Below are positions 48,180 through 57,949 of a stretch of DNA of 64,000 nucleotides, in pieces (the first letter of the stretch is position 1; the number at the start of each line of letters is the position of its first letter). Location of the stretch: the NCBI GenBank assembly GCA_030142905.1, contig JASJOG010000053.1, forward strand, positions 1,570,501 to 1,634,500. Reading direction: 5' to 3'. The notes beneath the pieces are model-generated. The model worked only from the letters and a program-made list of their open reading frames with translations, ran no database searches and had not been told where the DNA came from. Source of the stretch: Heliopora coerulea (lineage: Eukaryota; Cnidaria; Anthozoa; Scleralcyonacea; Helioporidae). The position numbers and the translations under genes were made by a program.

Positions 48180-50600
48180 TATAATTGATCACAAGATGAT
48201 AAAAAATCTCTCGTCAAAGAAGAGCAAATCATGCATTCCTATAGTCCATTTTTTAATGTTTGGGAATATGTCACGAAAAAAAGTATTTTTACATACCATA
48301 AACCAAACTTTCCATTTGATCTCTTCCATTCCTTCTCAGCCATGATTTTCCTTTGTTTTGACATAGACAAATATCCACACACATGTAAAAGCCATCTGCT
48401 TACATTCTGGATGGACTTGGCGTAAACTGCCTACTTTAATGTACATCTGTTGATTTGGTAATGTAGAATTCCAATGCTGATTTGTTCTCATGGGACCCCA
48501 TGTTTCAATGTACCACACTCAGTCTTTGATGAGTCAGAATTCATGGCATATTCGGGAAGCTTACTATTCTGAAATTTTTCCTCCACAATCCAGTTAATTG
48601 GCATTTCATGCCTTGCGCTGTGTTGATTGTCATATTTTGAGGACATTTATGTATATTTCATGGTATCAGTAAATAGTCTTTATTTCTCAAGGAGCTAGAT
48701 AGCAAAAGAATAGAAACAAATTACTGCATACATTTAATAATTGACAGATGTGAATCTGAGTACATATATAGAAAATTCATGAACTTTTTATCTCTTTATT
48801 CTAATGAAAGAGAATTTTTCTTTCCTGCAACACTTCACCAAATACGACCGAGGTAAGATTATTGTGCTTGGCAACCTCAACATTTATACATCAATCATTG
48901 TCATTCGTAACTAATCAAAGTATCACTAATCTGTGTATGACCACTTCTTTCTTTATACCAAACTCCAATCACTTGACTAAATGCTCAGAACAACAACTTC
49001 TGAAGCAATAACCAATATTACCAAACAATATCTATTACCGGGGTCCCACCCTCAAACCAACATGAAATTCAAGGGCATTTTCAATGGCTTTCAAAGATTA
49101 AGTAAATTCAAAGCCTAAAGCTGGTACATAATTTGCTTTTTAAGATGATAAACAGTGTGAACTGTCTATTTCAGTAGATAATGAATTAGTATCTATAAAA
49201 TAACTAAAATTTCTCAATACAAAATGAAAGTCTTAGCACACACAAATAGTTTCATTATTTGAAGTCGGTAGATTAGGCAGTGTGTAATTGTTGGTAGTGG
49301 CACAACCATAAAATTCAAGCACTTTTCAAGGACCTTTATTGACATTCACAAACTTTCCAGGGCCTTGTTTTTGTTTTGTTTTTTTCTCCCCCAAATCCCA
49401 GCACTTTCAAGGATTTTCAAGGATTAAATGAACCCTGGAGAACCCTTGTAATCACAACTGCAGAATATCCATAACCCCAACTGCAACTAACCAACAAACC
49501 CACAACACCATTGCTACAATAAACAATCCTATCACAACAAGTTCCACTAATGTTGTACAGATATCTTTAATGGACATTGACCTGGTTTACATCAAGGAAT
49601 TAGGTGGAATGTCCACCATTTGCATTTAGTTTTGCACTAAACTTGTGACTGAAAACCTCACCTGTGAAATCCCTGCTGGTGGAGCTCCAACTGGATTGAT
49701 GGAATCACTTGGCTACATGGTTGCATTTGGCTATGTGGCTACACTTGGCTATGTGGTTGCACAAGGCAGGGTTTGGACACATGTATGAATGGAATTGTGA
49801 TGTGGAGACTGGAAACCCCGCCCCTCCAATCCTAGGGTGGCATTCGATCACACGGCACCCATCATAGATGGTGCACCATCATCTTGCCAGCTGAGGTCTT
49901 CAAGACATTGGGTCCCGGTTGATGAATGTGAAATGGAAAGTCAAAGGGGATTTAAGGAAACATTTATGAAGTGGTTCAGTTTGTATGTGGCCAGCAATTG
50001 AGAGCTGCTCATTCAGATCCTTTTAGGTGGAAGTCTATGCACCATGAGGTGCACGCAATCACCAACTGCTAAGGTCTTTTGGCCATAAGCTCTGTGTGTA
50101 TGCTACTCTGTGTTAGAGACCAGTATGTGGCTGTATTGTATTTTGAGAGTGGGACAGGGGTGCCTCAAGTGCTGGCTTGTTTGGGATTATTATGTATTCT
50201 CCTGACTGGAAACATGAATGACATGGATAGCCCAGTTGAGTGTAGTTCAGCAAATCTGATTTTCAAACTCCTCTGTGGGGGCAGTGCAATTTTTCCATCA
50301 CACTCAGCCCACCACAGCTTTGCAAAAAAATGAAAGCCACGTAGTCATTTCTGTTATTTTTTGTCATTGACACTTTTCACTAACACAAGCCTGAAGAAAC
50401 TTTTGGTAAAAAGCTCCTGTCCTTTATCTCGATGTTATTCTTTCAATAATCTCAGTCAGTGGCATACCCAGGAGGGCTTAGGATGCTCAAGCCCCTCCCT
50501 TTATAGTCACAAAATGACTTTGATTTGCATCCACAAAAAAATGAAATTAAAAAATGCAATGTTAAACTAAAAGCAAATGGCTTAGTGGGTGCAGTCACTA
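48180..50600. other. Intergenic, no recognised gene
   Basis: AT-rich. 49320-49445 is a low-complexity dispersed-repeat type stretch (ACTTTCAAGGATTTTCAAGG). The open frame 50079-50333 has no domain. CAGTGGCATACCC at 50457 resembles a hAT end, but I found no partner end. Confidence 0.4.
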
Positions 50601-50605
50601 TAGTG

Positions 50606-50966
50606 CAAAAGTGGTCAACCTTTTTGAATCAAGGACTATGCTGTAAATTTCAAAAGTTTTAGTGGGCCGCACTTGCCGTATCTTGGTTTTTAAATTGGGG
50701 GGGGGGGCAAAATGGAGGTTATTCAAGAGGCCCCAAAACATATTCCCTGGGAACAGTTTGAATTTTAGTATCTAGGATTCTAGGAAATAAGATTTGGGGC
50801 ATTTTAAGCAATCGTACAGTAAATGTCAAATAGCTTTATTTGTTTTTACTTTAAGCCAGTTTAAGGACATACAGGACATACATTGTCTTTATAGGCCGCA
50901 TGCAGGCCACAGGGAATGTCATTGTGGGCTGCATGTGGCCCACAGTCTGCAGGCTGGCCACCCTGG
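50606..50966. mobile_element. Non-autonomous hAT-like element (361 bp)
   Basis: Ends CAAAAGTGGTCAACC and GGCTGGCCACCCTGG are imperfect inverted repeats, flanked by 8-bp near-duplications CTATAGTG (50598-50605) and CTACAGTG (50967-50974), 7 of 8 identical. The interior GGGCCGCA...CATGTGGCCCACAG pattern is that of Charlie-like hAT MITEs. Confidence 0.75.
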
Positions 50967-51643
50967 CTACAGTGGCTATGGTACAACAACTGTCAATTTT
51001 TCAAAGTTTGGTCCCAAAGTCTTGATTATTATTGGCCATGACTTCACCAAAGACAAAAATTCTTGCACTGTGATGGAAAACATTCAATAGGTTAAACTGG
51101 AAAATGCTACTTACTTTCTTGATATCTTTGATTTGAGTTGAAATTGTCCTGGAATGTACAAAACATTTCTTGCTGATCACTGTGTAGTAAAGCTTTATCA
51201 GAATGATCACATCAATTTATTTCTTGTTGCTTTCGGCAGCTGAGCTGAGGAGCTCTGGAAAATTAAATTTAATCCAGATTACTGAAAATTGTTCAAATGG
51301 ATTACTGTAAGCAGGCACTATACTGTCATTGTGATACACAATGGAAAATATCAAATTGCTTGATAGCCAAAAGTTGTTCGTTGACATAAAAACACTAGTG
51401 ATACAAAATAAGTAGAGAAATAAGATGTCAAACTTTGTGTCTGAAGTAATTATGTCAGAATTCTTCCTTGAATGTCTTTTTTGAGATTTCTGTCCTGACA
51501 TGTCATGTGAACTGTTGAACTTGCTACAGAAGTCTCTCATTTAGTTTTCTTGCAACTCCTACATGATGGTTAAACAATTCCTTTAGCTTATGAACTTATT
51601 TCAAAGTTTGTTTTTTGAGGGCTTTTTTGGCAGACAAAATTTT

Positions 51644-51843
51644 CTTGTTAGGAATATCAAAGCCCAGCATATAATTTTGAATAAACCCATAATAATACAG
51701 ACATGAGTTATTGAAAAATATTTTTAAGTTAAGGACTGGCAACAAAACGTTAGTTAAATTAAAAATATTTTTCAATAACTCATGTCTGTATTATTATGGG
51801 TTTATTCAAAATTATATGCTGGGCTTTGATATTCCTAACAAGA
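51644..51843. repeat. Fold-back element with ~85-bp arms
   Basis: The left arm starts CTTGTTAGGAATATCAAAGC and the right arm ends with its complement; the loop is about 30 bases (TTAAGGACTGGCAACAAAAC). The 62-codon frame 51711-51899 crosses the right arm and is not a supported gene. Confidence 0.9.
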
Positions 51844-52675
51844 TTACACTTTCTGCCTGGTTCCTCAATTGCCACTATTTAGACAAAATTTTCATTTAAA
51901 ATGAAACAAGTTTACCAGTATGAGAACTTGTTATGAGATATTAAAAACTTATGGCATGTTTTAAAGCTCAGATATGTGCAAGGTATTTACCCATTCAATC
52001 TTCAGATAATCTTCAGAGTCCATATTTAATCACTTGAAGTTTCCAGTCATTGGGATAATTCACCATGTCTTTTCACCTGATAGTTTCTGTTATTTTGACC
52101 AAAATATTTGAACTCTCTACAGAAGAGATACAAAGAACTTTAACATGAAACAACTCTGCTCCGATGATATAAATTATAAGAGAACATTGGGAAAGAAGAC
52201 CACTGGTTTCACAATTGGTGATTAATTCAAGCCATGATTATTTTTGAAGGAAACTGTTAACAATTTCAATGTTTCTCCTTTTATTCAAGTATTCTCCTGT
52301 GCCACATTGAATAACAACACGAAAATTACCGGAATTAAAGATGTCACAAATTGTTGTCCTTTAAAAAAAGAACATTCCTATTTTCATTCTCATAGCATAG
52401 AAAAATTCTCCCATCTTGTATGATGGCAATTTCATTAACCAGGCTATTTCCTGAAGGACTTTTTAAGAAAACACAGTTTAACCTGTCACTTGCACCAAAA
52501 CAGCCAATTTCTGTCTTTATTGCGCGTAGCGCAATTTCCACTGGAAAGCTTATCTTTGCTGGAATAAACGAAAGACAAAGGCATGTCAAGTTGCGAGAAA
52601 TTACGCAAATATTCTCCGCTCACTCCCATAATACTGTGTATATTTTAGTTTTAAATTTTTAATATTGTGTTGACG

Positions 52676-52850
52676 TAATGAATTTCAGTAACATATATAT
52701 ATATATATATATATCATAATTTAGTACTTAATTTTATAAATAGTTAAAATTAATTTATTCTAGCACGGCTCTCTGGAAGAGCATACATGTATGAAGAGAC
52801 ATCCGTGGATAAATAAAGATTTTGATTGATTGATTGATTGGTTGTTTTGA
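52676..52850 (+). mobile_element. LINE-like 3' end with (TA)n and (TTGA)n
   Basis: A (TA)n run at about 52691-52714 is followed by CACGGCTCTCTGGAAGAGCA, TGGATAAATAAAGATTTTGA and a (TTGA)n tail, the usual appearance of a 5'-truncated CR1/L2-type LINE end. No coding sequence is retained. Confidence 0.5.
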
Positions 52851-53436
52851 GATGAATTTCAAATTGAGGAAAATTCAAAATCGTCGAACTATTCTTCAGC
52901 GAAAAGTGGTCATTCTGTCACTTTACCTTGTATTAGTGCCATTGTATTTCTTACGTTTCGACCTCAAAAGGATACTTAAAACCTTCTTTAAAGACTGAGA
53001 ATGATGAATTTTAAAATTCAACTCACTTTTCGTGCCTTTATTGTATCGAATTTCCGCTCTGTATGTCGAAGTACCCAGTTCGAAGTATCCAGTTAGTATG
53101 AATTCTTTCACGTTTTCCAAGGAATACTGACGCCAACCTTGCTCCAAATGACGAGATGGTGTTGCTTCAATAAATAAAACATACTAAACAGCAGTATTAT
53201 TCCTTGCTTAAATATGGTTGGCCAGCTTGAAAGTCGATAGACAAGCTCCAACATTACGATATTCTGTTGTCAAAATAAAATCACGAGTAAAATTTTGCTC
53301 GAAGGCTATTGAGCCCGCTATTTCTAAGCCAGTGTTGACCAATCGGAGATTACTTCATGTAAAAAGTCATTTTTGTGAATTGATGCTGTTCATCATTTCA
53401 AGGTGCGAAACTGGGCTGACCAAATACAGACATTGA

Positions 53437-53570
53437 TTCTAACCCTAATCCAAACCCTAACCTAAATCCTGATCAGAACTCTAACCCTAACCCTAACCCT
53501 AACCTTAATCCTTATCTTAATCCTGATCGTAATCCTAACCCTAGCCCCAATACAAAACCTAAACCTAAAA
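53437..53570 (+). repeat. Degenerate interstitial telomere-like repeat
   Basis: Tandem TAACCC units, four near-perfect around 53480-53505, with variants such as TAATCC and TAAACC on both sides. This is the complement of the TTAGGG telomere repeat of most metazoans. Confidence 0.75.
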
Positions 53571-53764
53571 TAATACAATTCGTGTATGGGTACATAAAGT
53601 ACATAATGTTATGGATTTCGTGGCGCAGACCCAAGGAACGCAGGCTGTAGGAGCTAGGATTGGTCATGGGATTGGTTCTTACACCCAAGATCCCTCTAAC
53701 AAACTGCTCCTAACAGCCAATATTTGGCATTCACACTCGATCAGATGAACTGTTGTTTACGTGT

Positions 53765-53842
53765 GATAAAGGAGGGAAATTGTCGAGTGTCAGAAACTTA
53801 CATATTGATAAATTCTGACTCTCGAAATTTTCCTTCATCGTA
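53765..53842. repeat. Short hairpin related to the gene A fold-back
   Basis: Arms GGAGGGAAATTGTCGAGTGT and its approximate complement TCTCGAAATTTTCCTTC. The GGAGGGAAA...TCGA...TGTC core is shared with the element at 739-922. Confidence 0.5.
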
Positions 53843-53849
53843 ACTATAC

Positions 53850-55040
53850 TTCAATGGACATTCTGGCTCCATTTACAAAAATCGTCTCCGTTGTGGCATA
53901 ACCAGGATTTTCTTAAAGGGAAGGCCAACTTCCGTCCTCGATGGGCCAACACCGCAAAGGGCAGATAAGCAATGGGCACGACCATGGCCGGATTGCGACT
54001 GTGGGGGGCCCGAGAACAAGTTTTCTGGGGGCCCTCGACTGTATTTTATTATAACTATTCAGTTCCTTGAACAATCACTCAAATATTTTGACCTTTTTGT
54101 GTGATAGCAAATATCTTTTTAACCGACCAAAAGCCGCGGATAGCTACTCAACGACACAAAAGGACCATGATGCATCATACTTCTATTATAAAGTAGCTCA
54201 CCATTGACATATCCCACATTACTTATGAAGAGTTGGTGACCAAATATCGGGGGAAACATCGAAAATACAGTGTTTTTTATTTTGGGTTTTTTTTTAATAT
54301 TAAAAAAATAAAATCTGGAGTCCCTAAATGTGGAGGCCCCTTAACGTGGCGCTCCGGGGTCAAAGTCCCTGTGGCTCCGCCCTTAATCAACTGCTAGACA
54401 CGAGGTTGGTCTGGGTTAATTTTTTGTGACTCATTCAAAGAAGATCTTTCTGCCAAGTAGTAACAAATGTGTCAATCATATAAATGGGTAAATGTTTTGA
54501 GCCAACTCAGCACGCGAGGAGAGCCATGGCACCATCCCCCCGTCTAAATAGTCCAACGCTTTCGCCCGGCATTAATGGCGTCCTCACCACCAAGCAATAA
54601 GCACTTTAAGATCTACGACGTCAACTTGAACGACGATATCCTTTAAAATTTCAGCATTTAAAGAAACCACGGTTTATTGACCACCGTGCTTGATACATGT
54701 GGCTTGTTTTATGACTCCTTAAATAGCTCCAGTTCTCCTCAAATGACCGTAGTCTCTGGTAGAATTCAATCTTAAGTAACAGCTTGTTTCACTCCGCGAG
54801 CTGACGTCGTCCTGAAGACGTGAAAATGGTCTGGGTGACGTCATAACGACGACGGTGTTGAGAATGTCGTGGAGAATAAAAATTATTCATTCTTGTTTTG
54901 CATGACGAATTATTTTGTTTCGAAAGATGCGTAGTTGAAGTTGACGGCGTGGACCTTAAGGTCCCTACAAGTTGGTTCGAAAGGCTGTGGTTATGACATA
55001 GCTGCGTCGCTCTACAGTCAGGGAACCATATCTTGACGAG
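53850..55040. other. Intergenic with probable hAT debris, no recognised gene
   Basis: GC-rich blocks at 53995-54040 and 54325-54395 (GGGGGGCCC, CCCTGTGGCTCCGCCC) look like hAT-type non-autonomous element interiors, but I could not define clean ends. The open frame at 54789-55124 has no recognisable domain. Confidence 0.35.
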
Positions 55041-55043
55041 TTT

Positions 55044-55448
55044 CAGTGGCGTAACAAAGGGGAGACAATCAGTGTAGATGCCCCGGGTGGCACTTTTTGG
55101 AGGGGCGGCATTTTCGGCCATCAATGTCCTGAAAACGTTGGCCTACATATTAAGTAATTCTCGTGTTGTTGATGGACGAACGTAAAACCAACTGATCACT
55201 AGTACTATTTATTTGAAGATTGATAGCAGTTGAACAGCGAAGTTTCACATGTTTACGCGTGAGCGCTGGTTAGTAATTTGAATGAATATACACCGTGGAG
55301 AAAGAACATTCCATTTTTCGATAGAATATTCTTTGTGCATGCCTGCTTTTTGAGTGTTCTTTTGTTCTTTCTTTTCTCTTTTGTTGGGGGGGGGGGGGCG
55401 ACTTTTCCACTCCCGCCCCGAGTGGCAATTTACCTCGTTACGCCACTG
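55044..55448. mobile_element. Non-autonomous hAT-like element (405 bp)
   Basis: Terminal inverted repeats CAGTGGCGTAAC and GTTACGCCACTG, flanked by 8-bp near-duplications ACGAGTTT (55036-55043) and CCGAGTTT (55449-55456). It sits only about 40 bases beyond the poly(A) signal of gene D and shares its ends with the element at 34878-35065. Confidence 0.8.
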
Positions 55449-55489
55449 CCGAGTTTAATATAGATGTCATACAAATGAAAACAACTTTG

Positions 55490-55512
55490 TTTATTGCAAA
55501 ATTTCTTTTATT
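55490..55512 (-). terminator. Poly(A) signals of gene D
   Basis: Two AATAAA hexamers on the minus strand (55507-55512 and 55490-55495), about 146-168 bases past the stop codon. Confidence 0.55.
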
Positions 55513-55657
55513 TCTAAAATCCTTGAGAAGAGAGAGCGGCAGGGTGTGCTAAAATACATATTCTGTATCTTCTACATTTCACTATGATTTTCGTTCTATG
55601 AATCTACAGTTTATCTTCATTTGAGTTCCATCCAGAAGCGAGGTTGTTAATCCATGT

Positions 55658-57876
55658 TCAATAATAGCACTGTAGAGAGATAATTTATCCTGTTAGATTT
55701 ACTTTTTATTTGTCAATAAGAACGGTTCCAAACTCTTTAGGGCTTTTTCATATCAATCCTAGTTGGCTATTAACCTGGTTACTACCGTGCGAGGCGAGCT
55801 CACAAAGCTGGTAGCGATTGACTTAGCCGGGTCAACTCGACTGCAGAACAGTCTTTTAAAATGTTATGATTTTGCCTTTTTCCTTCATTCAAGAACCTTT
55901 ATTGATTCTCACTTCACTTTCAATTTTCTTTTTCCAAATAAACGTTAAAGTCTTACCTTTTTCTTGCAGAACTTCTTGCAGGTCTTTCCACAAAGGTAGG
56001 TAACGTAGTAACATTTCTTACAGTATTTGGGCACTTTAACACAAATCTTCTTTTTAATTGGAACTTTGAAATACTTGACTTTTTTGATGTAGTAGGGATA
56101 GTAATAAACTCTGATCTTTATGATCTTTTTCTTCAGGATGAATTTAATGATAAAACGACATTTGAGTTTAAATCCGCATTTAAACCTCTTGCATACGAGA
56201 CGCTTACAGTACTTTGGCTTGCAGACTTTGTAACAAAAAGGTTTGCAATATTTGTAGCCTATAAAACAAACAAATTTTACAAAGTTACCAATCTAATTCA
56301 TGTCACTTTTAGTTTACGTGATTCAACGCAAGTAGACGGTAATATAATCCATTGAAGCATGGTCTGCAAACACTTTGTTCAATCTATCAGTCCACTTTTG
56401 TGCAGTGTCACCAGAGACGCAGTTTATTGGTGGGCGGGTGGCACCCCCGAAGTTTGTCAAAGAACAGAAAATTCGGACAAAAATAGATAGTAATTCGGGA
56501 AAAATTTGGTTTGGTAAGATTGGTCAAAATCCCTTTTGGTAACTGGTTTATATTTAATCTACGTCTTAATGTTGAGGAAGAGAGGGTACACCATTCATGA
56601 CCTGAATGCACTCGGATTAAATGCGAGTAATTTTTGAAAGGATGCAATATTCAGGCAAATTAAGATGGACACACTCTCCCCAATCAAAATGGGTTAACTA
56701 CTCCTCATGACTATCACCATTGCACAAAAGTATATATCTTAGGAATGATGAAGAAATCAGCCAAAGGAAACGTTCGGGTTCAGTTCTCAAACCATGCAGT
56801 TAGAATGTTACTTGCACAAACAAAAGATTTTCGCACATGAAGGGGGCTTTCCAACATAAATCACAACCATATTATCTTTCTTTAATGTCTTTTTGAAGTT
56901 AGCCAAGTTTACATATCTTCCTTCGATCGACTATCATGGCAATAACTGCTAGTTTAAACATATAAATTGAACATGGTGTTTTTTTAAGAATCGAAAGGAA
57001 AGACAGGCGGACAGAAAGAAAGACAAAAAAAATATTTAAAAGAAAGAACAAACCTCGTTTCTCTTGGTCGTCAGCTTGGAGCTCCTGACCTTGGTCTGAA
57101 TGAAAGAGAACACTCCAGTTATATATATATATATATATATTTTTTTTTATACACTCTTACTAGTATTCCTTTAAAGCATTCCTTCGAGAAAAGACTTGGA
57201 TATTTACAGTTTTCTTTTTTACTTTATTAAAGTACCAAATAATTATATCTCTGATAAAAAATTAAGGTATAATTGCGAAGAATAAACATAGACACTGCGG
57301 GATAGCGGTAAACAATTCTTTTACCTTCATCGTTTTCCACTACTTCATTGTTTTCCATCTCTTCTCCGTCGTTTTCCGTCTCTTCTCCGTCGTTTTCTGT
57401 CTCTTCGTCCTCTTCCGTCTCTTCGTCGTTTTCCTCTTCATCGTTCATGACCTTTTCCTCGTCGGAGTTTTCCGGTTGTTCTTCGTCAGAATTCACGGCA
57501 ACCTCCGGCTGTTGGTCGTTCTCGGCAACATCAACTTGCTTGTTTTCTTCCTCTGCTCTGGCGGCTGTAGATTAAAAAGAAGACAGTAGGAGATGAAATC
57601 GAAGCACAGATTTAATTAATAAAGCTTGTAAAATGTATGTGATTTTGTAATTATAATTTCGAATTTTCAATCTATAATTGTGATTTTTTTCTACAACATG
57701 TAGCATGCACGTGTGCAAACTTTAATATCGCATGGTGAAGGTAAGTTGTACGAATTTTAAAACTGATGTCCGGTCTCCTTGGATTATAACAGATCAGACG
57801 AAATTAACTCGTAAAACTTACCAAAGATGCATGCCGAAGTCAGAAGCAGGAAGCAAAGAATAGCAAAGGTCTTCAT
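55658..57876 (-). CDS. Gene D: Lys-rich paralogue of the acidic-pro / basic Cys-rich precursor
   Basis: Exons 57822-57876, 57325-57564, 57054-57095, 55957-56258 and 55658-55669 give a 216-residue product with phases 1-1-1-0, as in A-C. The signal peptide starts Met-Lys-Thr-Phe-Ala-Ile-Leu-Cys-Phe. The acidic part has about 44 Asp/Glu and ends Gln-Glu-Lys-Arg. The mature part (Gly + 100 + 3 residues) has 14 Cys, about 32 Lys but only 4 Arg, many Tyr, and no Asp or Glu. The C-terminal framework C-x6-C-x2-C-x6-C-G-K-x-C-x3-C-x3-C matches gene C, with the last Cys on the 12-base exon 5 (Cys-Tyr-Tyr-stop). Exon 3 uses a weaker donor (GTTTGT). The sequence is far diverged from A-C but every exon border is conserved. 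Function unknown; a secreted processed polycation is inferred. Confidence 0.85.
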
Positions 57877-57940
57877 TGCTCTCCGAGATGTTTTCAAAGT
57901 CCTCGTTGGATAACCAAGTGATGAAGTGAGGAACGTGGCC

Positions 57941-57949
57941 CCTTTTATA
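57941..57949 (-). promoter_or_regulatory. TATA box of gene D
   Basis: TATAAAAGG on the minus strand, 65-73 bases upstream of the ATG, at nearly the same distance as in A and C although the flanking sequence has diverged. Confidence 0.65.

Noticed and set aside
50457..50520. CAGTGGCATACCCAGGAGG as the left end of another hAT element
   Set aside because: No partner terminal repeat or 8-bp duplication could be found within the next few hundred bases.
1..57949. Assigning the gene family to galaxins or SCRiPs of corals
   Set aside because: Galaxins have di-cysteine repeats and SCRiPs are short with about eight Cys; neither matches this Cys framework, the length or the acid-free polybasic composition.
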